Translations under genes and position numbers: made by a program
Shown here: positions 33,518-42,487 of the stretch, piece after piece
Numbering within the stretch: the stretch's first letter is position 1
Layout of the letters: each line of letters opens with the position of its first letter
Notes under the pieces: model-generated
What the model saw: only the letters and a program-made list of their open reading frames with translations
The model's database searches: none
Told to the model about the DNA's origin: nothing
Source of the DNA: Sphingobacterium arenae
Lineage (GTDB): Bacteria > Bacteroidota > Bacteroidia > Sphingobacteriales > Sphingobacteriaceae
DNA length: 64,000 nt
Direction: 5' to 3'
Assembly (NCBI RefSeq): GCF_014692505.1
Contig: NZ_JACNYK010000006.1
Coordinates: forward strand, 62,001-126,000

Positions 33518-36500
33518 ATGCATTATAAACCCCTTTTCTTTTTTTTCTTAATTAACTGGATATCTATTTTTGGCAGTCGAGCGGAACACATTATTTGGCA
33601 ACTTGGTGAAAACAACAATAATGCGAAAGAATTTGCGCTTGCACCCAAAGAATATAAACGTTTTCTAGAAAAAGATTTTGGATATGAAGATCGTTATTTT
33701 CTTATTGGAGGTTCTCAACTGAACCAAGATTTCCCTTATATCTTGCCTGGTCCTGCGGATTCCTGGGGTGGCACCGGACCTACATCTGGCTGGCGGACAC
33801 ATGATGTCAATATTCTTTTTGGGTTGGGAAAAGTGCCACAAAACGAAAAATGGACACTGGTTTTGGATCTTGTTGATAACCATCAAGCCCAAACGTTAGT
33901 AAAAGTAACCGTCAATCATAAAAGCAAGACATTCAGATTAGGTAAGAATGGCTCGGCAGAATCACTACTAGGGAATACATCACAAGCAAATGAATCTATT
34001 CTCGAACTGGGGTTAATGAGCGAAGATTTAAATGAAGGAGGCAATATGGTAACGGTCAGTGTGCTGGAAGGTTCATGGATTATATTCGACCATATAAAAC
34101 TGGAAGGTCCGCAAAGAACACAATTGCTCAGCCACGACAAAGTTTTTATTCGGCAGGTATCAGCCGCCGATTATCAAACAACGCATCAAGATCAGCAATA
34201 TCAACCGTTATTAGTAGATGTTGAACATTTAAAACAAAGACCTGAGCTAAAAGTGCTATTGGATGGAAAGCAAATATTTGCCGCACAGCTAGACACGGGA
34301 CGCTATATTTATGAAGCATTAATGCCGGCTGTATCCAAAAGTAAAAATAGTAAATATAAGGTAGTAGTCGATGGTAAAGTCGAACAGGAAGGTGTCGTTT
34401 TACGGAATAAACAAAAACAGCAAACGTTAGCCGGATATGTTGATACAAAGATCGGCACTGCCCACTCGCGATGGATGATTGCTCCTGGTCCATGGATGCC
34501 TTTCAGCATGGTGAAAATAAGCCCGGACAACCAAAACATGGGCTGGCAGGCAGGCTACCAACCCACCTTTGAATCTGTCGGAACATTTAGCCATATCCAC
34601 GAATGGACCATGGGAGGTCTCGGTCTTATGCCGGTCAATGGAACGCTAAAAACAAAAATAGGCGATGAAAGAGATAATAATTCAGGCTATCGGTCGGCGG
34701 TGGATAAGTCTACCGAACGCGCACCGATAGGCCGATATGAGGTATTATTGACCGATTATGATATTAAGGCAGAGATGACAGCGACAACCAGGGCAAGTTT
34801 CTCTCGTTATACATTCCCGCAGGATAAAGATGGTAGGGTGATGATCGACATGCATATCAATGCGGAATACGACTATCAGTTAGTAGATGTAGAAATAAAC
34901 AAAGTAAGCGACTATCGCATTGAAGGTCGAAGCCATCAGATCTCTCCCCGTCCTCATGTGTGGAGTAACGATGCCGATCAGGATTATGTTGTTAACTTCG
35001 TCATCGAGTTTGATCGCCCGATAAAAAATGTAGGCGGATGGATCAATGAAGAAGTAAAATTTAGAGCGGCTAACATTAAGGGGAAAAACCTAAAAGATGC
35101 CGGTATGTTCGTGGAATTTGAGACATCAGATCAACCTGTAGTACAAGTACGCACGGGTATTTCCTTGGTGAGCATAGCCAACGCGTCAGAAAATTTAAAA
35201 ACAGAAATCACCGATCCTTTTGGGTGGAGTTTCGAAGCGGTAGAAAATAACCAGATAGCCGTATGGAATAGCTATTTCGATCGTATAAAAATTCAGACGA
35301 ACGATAGAAACGAGAAAATAAGGTTCTATAACAATATGTATCGGTCTATCTGTAGTAGAAATACCTGGAACGATGTCAATGGAGACTGGATGAGCGCTGA
35401 CGGCGTTAAACAAACGCTAAAAAATCCCGAACACCGTGTTTTGGGTTGCGACGCGTTTTGGAATACATTCTGGAACCTAAACCAGTTCTGGAACCTCGTC
35501 GTACCCGAATGGTCTTCTCGATGGGTCAATTCACAATTAGCGATGTATGATGCCAATGGTTGGCTGGCAAAAGGTCCGGCAGGGATGAAATACATACCGG
35601 TTATGGTCGCCGAGCATGAAATACCATTGATCGTAGGTGCTTACCAGATGGGCATCCGCGATTTTGATACCGAAAAGGCCTTCGAAGCGGTCAACAAAAT
35701 GCAAACGACCCCCGCACAGCCCGTGGCTGGAGGATTTGCCGGAAACAGGGACTTGCTACCTTATCTGCAATATTCGTATGTCCCTTCCGATAAAGGACGG
35801 TTTTCGAATACCTTGGAATATGCTTATGATGACTGGACCGTGGGCCAATTTGCAAAATCTCTTGGCAAGGAAAAGGAATATCAGATCTATAATAATCGGG
35901 GAAGCTGGTGGAAAAATGCGATTGACAAGGAAACCGGTTATGCCCGGTTAAGAGATAGCGAAGGGAAGTTTGAATCGCCTTTTGACCCGTTTCATTCCGG
36001 TAAAAACCACCATTATGTGGAAGGAAACGCGTGGCAGCTGACGTATTTTGTTCCGCAGGATGTAAATGGGCTAGCGGATTATATCGGTAAAGACCGATTT
36101 TTAGAGCGCTTGGAGTGGGGTTTTAGCGCAAGCGAGCCCTGGCGGTACAATGCACCAAACGACCAGTACTGGGATTTTCCCGTCGTACAGGGCAATCAAC
36201 AATCCATGCATTTTGCATTTCTCTTCAACTGGGTAGACAAACCGTGGCTCACCCAAAAATGGTCCCGTTCTATTATAGACCGCTATTACGGCAGTGGCCA
36301 GGCCAACGCCTACCTTGGTGATGAAGATCAAGGACAGATGAGCGCCTGGTTTATTATGGCTGCTTTAGGACTGTTCCAGACGGATGGAGGCTGTAGCGTC
36401 GAGCCGGTGTATGAAATAGGTAGCCCGATGTTTGAAGAAATAGAAATCAACTTAGGCAACAGATATGGCCGCGGGGATAAATTCATCATCAGCGCAAAAA

Positions 36501-36655
36501 ATGCTTCGCGCAAAAATGTATATGTACAACAGGCGACCTTAAATGGTAAACCGCTTCAAAGCTTTAAGTTCTCCGCGAAGGAATTGCTTAACGGAGGCAA
36601 CCTAGTGCTGGAAATGGGGCCGACGCCCAATAAAAACTGGGGAGTAGAACAGTAA
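33518..36655 (+). CDS. GH92-family glycosidase with N-terminal beta-sandwich domain (predicted alpha-mannosidase)
   Basis: The 1045-residue product has a signal peptide (to about residue 22), an N-terminal jelly-roll domain (about 23-200, IIWQLGENNNNAKEFALAP and ending HIKLEGP) like those on rhamnogalacturonan-acting enzymes, a linker domain (about 210-300), and a GH92 region from about 305 to the end. GH92 features are YVDTKIGTAHSRW, PFSMVKISPDN, the WNTFWNLNQFWNLVVPEW stretch and LGDEDQGQMSAWFIMAALG (near 934). GH92 enzymes are Ca-dependent exo-alpha-mannosidases. The IGTAHSRW segment replaces the more usual IGTxxxGHTFPGA, so linkage preference may differ. It leads an operon with a GH38-like enzyme, a second GH92 and a sulfatase. 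Confidence 0.85.
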   Translation: MHYKPLFFFFLINWISIFGSRAEHIIWQLGENNNNAKEFALAPKEYKRFLEKDFGYEDRYFLIGGSQLNQDFPYILPGPADSWGGTGPTSGWRTHDVNILFGLGKVPQNEKWTLVLDLVDNHQAQTLVKVTVNHKSKTFRLGKNGSAESLLGNTSQANESILELGLMSEDLNEGGNMVTVSVLEGSWIIFDHIKLEGPQRTQLLSHDKVFIRQVSAADYQTTHQDQQYQPLLVDVEHLKQRPELKVLLDGKQIFAAQLDTGRYIYEALMPAVSKSKNSKYKVVVDGKVEQEGVVLRNKQKQQTLAGYVDTKIGTAHSRWMIAPGPWMPFSMVKISPDNQNMGWQAGYQPTFESVGTFSHIHEWTMGGLGLMPVNGTLKTKIGDERDNNSGYRSAVDKSTERAPIGRYEVLLTDYDIKAEMTATTRASFSRYTFPQDKDGRVMIDMHINAEYDYQLVDVEINKVSDYRIEGRSHQISPRPHVWSNDADQDYVVNFVIEFDRPIKNVGGWINEEVKFRAANIKGKNLKDAGMFVEFETSDQPVVQVRTGISLVSIANASENLKTEITDPFGWSFEAVENNQIAVWNSYFDRIKIQTNDRNEKIRFYNNMYRSICSRNTWNDVNGDWMSADGVKQTLKNPEHRVLGCDAFWNTFWNLNQFWNLVVPEWSSRWVNSQLAMYDANGWLAKGPAGMKYIPVMVAEHEIPLIVGAYQMGIRDFDTEKAFEAVNKMQTTPAQPVAGGFAGNRDLLPYLQYSYVPSDKGRFSNTLEYAYDDWTVGQFAKSLGKEKEYQIYNNRGSWWKNAIDKETGYARLRDSEGKFESPFDPFHSGKNHHYVEGNAWQLTYFVPQDVNGLADYIGKDRFLERLEWGFSASEPWRYNAPNDQYWDFPVVQGNQQSMHFAFLFNWVDKPWLTQKWSRSIIDRYYGSGQANAYLGDEDQGQMSAWFIMAALGLFQTDGGCSVEPVYEIGSPMFEEIEINLGNRYGRGDKFIISAKNASRKNVYVQQATLNGKPLQSFKFSAKELLNGGNLVLEMGPTPNKNWGVEQ

Positions 36656-36665
36656 AGCAATCCGT

Positions 36666-39600
36666 ATGATGCGATTTCTCCTATTCATTATATTACAGAT
36701 CTGTCTCCAATGGACCTTGTCGTCTGCACAGGAAACCTCGATATGGCAAGAGCTTTCCGCGTCGCATATACAAGTGTCGGTCAGCAGTGCGTTTGAACAT
36801 TTCGCCGCAGCGAACCTACTTACAGACAAAAGCTTTGTACAAGGAAGACTGGTCAAGAATGCGCAGGGCAGAGACATGTGGCTCTCTAAGGTAGCGGAGC
36901 ACAATGTACAAGGCAACCAACAGGTGCCGAAGGGCAAAGGCTGGATACTCTTCGAATTTGACAAACCGTATAGGTTGGAGCAAATGGGGATCTGGAACTA
37001 TAACCAAAATGACCATACCAAAAGAGGACTGAATAAAGTATATATTCACTATACGCAAGATGACAAACACTGGAAGCCTCTCCGTAATGGGGAGAAAGAC
37101 CATTTCTATTTTCCGGAATCGGGAGGTTCTTTCGAACAGGACATGGATCTCTCCATTGCTTTACGCGGATTGGAAATAAAAGGTTTATGGATAACAATCG
37201 ACGCCGACTCGGGGAATCATTATCACGTTCCTCATAATGCAGGCATTCTACAGGATGCCGAGCGAAGAGCACAGAACATCAACTATTATGGGTTAGGAAA
37301 AGTCAGATTCTATACACGAAAAAAGCTACCGATCGGCAAGCTGCCGAAACTGGACGGCCTGCAGTTCATAGCTGCCCAGGGGTACCGAAAAACAGAGGAT
37401 GGTCCCGCCCGTGAATTTCGTCTAACCTTCGACCAGCCGCTATACACAGGTGGAAAACTGCGTCTTCAGTGCAGAGGACAACAGAAGATCCTGCACATTC
37501 CTACGAGCGAAAGAGGTCTTTACGAATTCCGTGGAACGCTAACAGCGGGGCTCATGGAAAATGAAGAGCAGTTACAGTTGGTCTTTGAAAGCCTCCAAGG
37601 AAAGATAGAAAAGCAATTGAATATACCCGGGGCACGTAAATGGGAAATACATTTCTTAGCGCATTCACACCAAGACATCGGCTATACGCACCGGCAGGCC
37701 GAGGTTTTACAACGCCAGTGGGACAATCTGGAGTTGGCACTTGATTTGATTGATCGGACGGAACACTATCCGCCACATGCCCAATTCAAGTGGAACACGG
37801 AAGCAACCTGGTATCTACAGGCTTACTTGCAGCAGTATAAAGACACGCCTAAAGCCGCCAAATTGAAACAGGCTATTCGGAATGGCCGTATTGGTGTGGA
37901 CGCTTCTTTGGGCAGTATGTTGAGTGGAATAAGCCGGCAAGAGGAGCTTATGCATTATTTTGATGATGCCCAGGCGTTGGAGAAAGAATTGGGCATGGAA
38001 TTCCAAAGTGTGCTGTTCAGTGATGTGCCTGGCGCTGTATGGGGTATGACATCTGCGTTGGCACAGAATAAAATCAAATATTTTTCGTCGGCACCAAACT
38101 ATACGCCAAGTTATCCCGGAGGCGGCAGTCGACTGGCACATTTCCATAGGATATGGGGAAATAAACCGTTTTATTGGACTTCGGCCTCTGGAGAAGATAA
38201 GGTCTTGTATTGGGCGACAGGTACCGGATATTCGCTCTTTCACAGCTGGATATACGACCGGCTATCGGTATGTGGTCTTGATCCGATATGGGAAATCCTC
38301 CAGAATATGGAAAATGATGCGTATCCCTATTCTATTTCGTATATGCGTTATACCATACACGGTGATAACGGGCCACCGGATCGCGAAATGGCGGACGTGA
38401 TCAAGAAATGGAACGAGACCTACGCCTACCCTAAATTTTCTATCTCTACTACCCAGGAAGCATTCGAAGCATTGGAACAGCGCTATGGAAATGTACTGCC
38501 TTCCTATGCTGGCGACCTCTCTCCGGTTTGGGAAGATGGGGCGGCTTCAAGTGCCCGGGAACTGGGTATCAATAGGAGAACGGCTGAAAAACTCAACCAA
38601 CTTGAAGTACAGTGGACTATGTTATCCCCAACAGATTTTCCAACGGAACAATTTAAAGCAGGGTGGAAATATGTTAACTTATTTTCGGAACATACGTGGG
38701 GAGCGGCTAACAGCTTCCATGATAAAAATAGCGCGTTTACCAAAGATTTATGGGAAGAGAAAAAAGGTTATGCGCTGGCAGCAGACAGCATCTCCCGAAC
38801 GTTGGAAGCGGAACTGATGGACAAAATTCGCCAAGAAGAGGGCGACTATATACAAGTACTCAATAGCAACTCCTGGGTTCGAACGGATTTGGTATCTTTT
38901 GTTTCCCATCGGGATCTGCACAGCTTGTCCGTTCAGGACGAACAGGGCAATATCTTCCCACTACAGCAACAGCAGAACGGGAATTGGTGCTTTCTCGCGA
39001 AAGATATCCCGCCTTTGGCTTCCCGGGTATACCGTTTGGTCAGTCATAAACGGAATTACCCGTTGACCTTGCAGACCCAGGATAATGAGATGGCAAGCGA
39101 CCGGGTAAAGATTGGGTTGGACGGGCAAGGTGTGATTACATTATTGACATTTGACAAGGATCCGCATAATTATGCCGGAGCGGAGGGTTTAAATGGATTT
39201 ATACATTCCAAAAGAGGATTGGAGGAACTTTCAGATGAGGTTACGAATACCATGGTCCGCATCATTGAAAATGGACCTGTATTCGCGGTGATTCGTATAG
39301 AATCGGACGCGCCGGGATGCGAAAAATTATATAAGGAATTGACCTTGATACGGGGTATAGACCGACTAGATATAGCGAATATCATCGATAAAAGTGAGAC
39401 CGATGGTTTTGAGAACCTGCGGTTCCATTTTGATTTTAATGTGACCAATCCCGAAATCAATCTGGATCAAGCCTGGTGTTCTGTATTCCCTGAGCGGCAG
39501 CAGCTACGTGGTGTAAACAAAAATTATTATGCTGTACAAAATCAACTTTCGGTAATGAATGGCGATAGAGCGATCGTGCTGACCACGACGGAAGCTCCTT

Positions 39601-40142
39601 TTATAGAGCTCGGTAACATGAGTGCGGAGGGTTGGCGTACGCAAAGCCGTTCGCGTACCGATTGGCAGCTTAGCGCTTCACTCGGTAGCAGCCATATATA
39701 TTCTTGGGTAATGAATAATTCATGGACAACCAACTATAAAGCCTCACAGCCGGGCATAACTTCCTTTCATTACAGCATTTCTCCATCTAGCCCGGATAAC
39801 TTGGCTGCCCATAAGCGAAAAGGAACAGAGGTCGTTCAAAAATTGACGACGATATGCACATCCAACAAAATGCCGATTGCTGCACCTTTTGAAATTGTAG
39901 GGACAAAACAAGTGGCACTTTCGACCATGAAGATGATCGATGGAAATCTCTTCCTGCGGCTGTTTAACCAAGATGATGCGACATCCCGTTTCCAGATAGA
40001 TTGGAAAAACTTTAAACACTACCATAAATATAATTGCGATAACAAAGGACAGATTATCAGCAAACTCGATGAGGAAGATCTATGGTTAAAACCATATGCT
40101 GTTCAGAATATACTGGTCACCCTAAATAATGTCACGAAATGA
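36666..40142 (+). CDS. GH38-like alpha-mannosidase with N-terminal F5/8-type domain
   Basis: The 1158-residue product has a signal peptide ending LSSAQ, a discoidin-like domain (about 25-215; GWILFEFDKPYRLEQMGIWNY) and a second small beta domain. The GH38 catalytic region starts near 328 with WEIHFLAHSHQDIGYTH, where His and Asp correspond to the zinc ligands of the GH38 HSHNDPGW motif. FSDVPGAVWG (near 450) holds the probable nucleophile Asp, and MRYTIHGDNGPPD follows. C-terminal beta domains from about 760 fit retaining alpha-mannosidases. GH38 enzymes cut alpha-mannosyl bonds from N-glycans and related chains. The active-site motif differs from typical members, so specificity is uncertain. 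It starts 10 bp after the GH92 gene and overlaps the next gene by 4 bp. Confidence 0.8.
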   Translation: MMRFLLFIILQICLQWTLSSAQETSIWQELSASHIQVSVSSAFEHFAAANLLTDKSFVQGRLVKNAQGRDMWLSKVAEHNVQGNQQVPKGKGWILFEFDKPYRLEQMGIWNYNQNDHTKRGLNKVYIHYTQDDKHWKPLRNGEKDHFYFPESGGSFEQDMDLSIALRGLEIKGLWITIDADSGNHYHVPHNAGILQDAERRAQNINYYGLGKVRFYTRKKLPIGKLPKLDGLQFIAAQGYRKTEDGPAREFRLTFDQPLYTGGKLRLQCRGQQKILHIPTSERGLYEFRGTLTAGLMENEEQLQLVFESLQGKIEKQLNIPGARKWEIHFLAHSHQDIGYTHRQAEVLQRQWDNLELALDLIDRTEHYPPHAQFKWNTEATWYLQAYLQQYKDTPKAAKLKQAIRNGRIGVDASLGSMLSGISRQEELMHYFDDAQALEKELGMEFQSVLFSDVPGAVWGMTSALAQNKIKYFSSAPNYTPSYPGGGSRLAHFHRIWGNKPFYWTSASGEDKVLYWATGTGYSLFHSWIYDRLSVCGLDPIWEILQNMENDAYPYSISYMRYTIHGDNGPPDREMADVIKKWNETYAYPKFSISTTQEAFEALEQRYGNVLPSYAGDLSPVWEDGAASSARELGINRRTAEKLNQLEVQWTMLSPTDFPTEQFKAGWKYVNLFSEHTWGAANSFHDKNSAFTKDLWEEKKGYALAADSISRTLEAELMDKIRQEEGDYIQVLNSNSWVRTDLVSFVSHRDLHSLSVQDEQGNIFPLQQQQNGNWCFLAKDIPPLASRVYRLVSHKRNYPLTLQTQDNEMASDRVKIGLDGQGVITLLTFDKDPHNYAGAEGLNGFIHSKRGLEELSDEVTNTMVRIIENGPVFAVIRIESDAPGCEKLYKELTLIRGIDRLDIANIIDKSETDGFENLRFHFDFNVTNPEINLDQAWCSVFPERQQLRGVNKNYYAVQNQLSVMNGDRAIVLTTTEAPFIELGNMSAEGWRTQSRSRTDWQLSASLGSSHIYSWVMNNSWTTNYKASQPGITSFHYSISPSSPDNLAAHKRKGTEVVQKLTTICTSNKMPIAAPFEIVGTKQVALSTMKMIDGNLFLRLFNQDDATSRFQIDWKNFKHYHKYNCDNKGQIISKLDEEDLWLKPYAVQNILVTLNNVTK

Positions 40143-42481
40143 AAAAGATATTACTCTACATACTATTTTTATCGATTTGCTTACCGAGTGCAGCTTTCCA
40201 GTATCAAACTGCAGATAGCTTAACCACCTATGTAAAAACGGATATAGGAACGGCGCATTCCAGATGGTTTCATTATGCTCCCGCTTCGGTACCTTTTGGT
40301 ATGGCAAAAGCAGGCCCTTCGACAAACGGGCATTATGGAAACACCGGTGGCTGGCAAGCGGTGGGATATGATCCGCATCATACATCCATCGAGGGTTTTC
40401 CAAATTTCCATGAATTTCAAATCGGCGGGGTTGTTTTCGCACCCGCAACAGGCAGATTGCTGACTTACCCTGGTAAACTGGAGACCCCGGAAGACGGATA
40501 TCGCTCTACCTTTGATAAAAAGGATGAGTTTTCTACACCGGGCTATTACGCCGTTTATCTAAAAAAGCATCAGGTAACCGCAGAACTCACGGCGACGAAA
40601 CGGGTGGCTTTCCATCGTTATACTTTCCCCCGCTCCAGTCAATCGCATGTGCTCTTTGATATCGGAAATAGACAGGGAGAAAGTGGTCCCGTATTGGATG
40701 CCTACGTCGAATATGACGGCGGATACCGCATCGAGGGTTATGTGATTACGAATCCAGTATATGTGGATATTTATCAAAAGGGAGCGGATGTCAAAATGTA
40801 TTTCTCGGCAGTGGTTGACAAAAAACCAACGTCGTGGGGAACGTTTAAGGGAAAGACAAAAATCGAAGGTAAACGAAAAGAAAAGGGTGTAGGTGCCGGA
40901 ATTTACCTAAGTTTTGATACAGAAGATCAAGAAAAGATACTCATAAAAGCGGGGTTATCCTATACATCGATAGAGAATGCACGCCAAAATCTAAAGCAGG
41001 AAGCGGACGAGCTCTCTTTCGAACAAGCCAAAATACGCGCTTCGCAGGAGTGGAATAATATGCTGGGCAGAATACAAGTGGAAGGAGGCAAACAGGACGA
41101 TAAAATAAAATTTTACACCGGTTTGTACCATGCGTTGTTAGGTCGGGGTCTGGCTAGTGATTGCAATGGCGCATACCCTAAAAATGATGGCAGTATAGGG
41201 TATATACCTACCGATATTCACAATGTCCCTATCCATCAACATTATAATACCGATGCCATTTGGGGGGCATTCTGGAATCTCACACAGCTATGGTCCTTAG
41301 TCTATCCCGAATATTACGACGATTGGATAAAAAGCCAGCTCCTGGTGTATAAAGATGCTGGGTGGCTAGGCGATGGTATAGCGGCTAGTCGGTATGTCTC
41401 CGGTGTAGGGACGAATTTTACCAGTCTGGCAATCGCCGCAGCCTATAATGTAGGTATCCGAAATTTCGATGTACAACTCGCTTACGATGCCGCACGTAAA
41501 AATGAATTGGACGGTCACAACCGGATTGCCGGAGCGGGCAAGCTCGATGTATCGCAATTTGTGAACAGAGGATACGCACCTTATGTAGATGAACTGCACA
41601 TGCAGACCACAGCGGCAGGTTCAGGTTTCGCCGCTTCGCATACCTTGGAATATGCATTCAGCGCCTATGCGGTAGCTAATTTTGCAAAGGCGTTGGGAAA
41701 GCGGGAGGATTATAAAAAATTACAAAAACTGTCGCATGGCTGGCGTCTGCTGTATGATGATAAGTTAGACTTGATCCGCCCGAAAGACACGCTGGGTAAT
41801 TTTATCGAGCATTTCAATCCACAGGAGCCCTGGTGCGGATTTCAGGAAGGAAATGCCATACAATATACGTTCTATGTACCTCATCATATCGAAGATTTAG
41901 TCCGTAAAATGGGTAGAAAAGACTTTATTAACCGGCTGGACAGTATTATGCTCTTATCGGAGGCCGATTACTTCGGTGGCGGTAAAACCCTTGATGCTTT
42001 TTCTGGTTTGCAGGCCGTTTACAACCATGGGAATCAACCCAACCTCCATGTTTCCTGGCTTTTCAATTTTGCAGGAAGACCTGATCTGACCCAAAAATGG
42101 GTGCGGGCCATATGTGATAAATTCTATGGCGTATCGGATATACATGGTTATGGTTTTGGGCAGGATGAGGATCAGGGACAATTAGGGGCTTGGTATGTGA
42201 TGGCGGCTATGGGACTCTTTGATGTCAAAGGATTAACGGCGGAAATACCCACTTTTCAATTCAGCACGCCGCTTTTTGAGAAGATCCGCATACAGCTAAA
42301 TCCGGCATATTATCCTGGTGAAAGATTGTATATCCGCACAAAAAAAGAAAGCGAGGACGCAAGATACATACATGATACACACTTTAACGGGAAGAAAGTC
42401 AGCGGATTCGAAATCAAATTCCACGATCTCGTTAAGGGCGGTGAATTAAAATTTAATACCAAAAACAATCCTAAACGGTAA
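40139..42481 (+). CDS. GH92-family glycosidase (second copy, predicted alpha-mannosidase)
   Basis: The 780-residue product has a signal peptide (to about residue 19) and then directly the GH92 domains: IGTAHSRWFHYAPASVPFGM near 36, a helical linker, and the alpha/alpha barrel with FWNLTQLWSLVYPEY and GQDEDQGQLGAWYVMAAMG near 673. It lacks the N-terminal jelly roll of the GH92 at 33518 but shares its unusual AHSRW segment, so the two are closer to each other than to textbook GH92 enzymes. It should remove terminal alpha-mannose in the periplasm or at the cell surface. Its ATG lies within the stop of the GH38-like gene (ATGA overlap), indicating tight translational coupling, and the sulfatase gene follows 6 bp later. 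Confidence 0.87.
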   Translation: MKKILLYILFLSICLPSAAFQYQTADSLTTYVKTDIGTAHSRWFHYAPASVPFGMAKAGPSTNGHYGNTGGWQAVGYDPHHTSIEGFPNFHEFQIGGVVFAPATGRLLTYPGKLETPEDGYRSTFDKKDEFSTPGYYAVYLKKHQVTAELTATKRVAFHRYTFPRSSQSHVLFDIGNRQGESGPVLDAYVEYDGGYRIEGYVITNPVYVDIYQKGADVKMYFSAVVDKKPTSWGTFKGKTKIEGKRKEKGVGAGIYLSFDTEDQEKILIKAGLSYTSIENARQNLKQEADELSFEQAKIRASQEWNNMLGRIQVEGGKQDDKIKFYTGLYHALLGRGLASDCNGAYPKNDGSIGYIPTDIHNVPIHQHYNTDAIWGAFWNLTQLWSLVYPEYYDDWIKSQLLVYKDAGWLGDGIAASRYVSGVGTNFTSLAIAAAYNVGIRNFDVQLAYDAARKNELDGHNRIAGAGKLDVSQFVNRGYAPYVDELHMQTTAAGSGFAASHTLEYAFSAYAVANFAKALGKREDYKKLQKLSHGWRLLYDDKLDLIRPKDTLGNFIEHFNPQEPWCGFQEGNAIQYTFYVPHHIEDLVRKMGRKDFINRLDSIMLLSEADYFGGGKTLDAFSGLQAVYNHGNQPNLHVSWLFNFAGRPDLTQKWVRAICDKFYGVSDIHGYGFGQDEDQGQLGAWYVMAAMGLFDVKGLTAEIPTFQFSTPLFEKIRIQLNPAYYPGERLYIRTKKESEDARYIHDTHFNGKKVSGFEIKFHDLVKGGELKFNTKNNPKR

Positions 42482-42487
42482 AACAAC

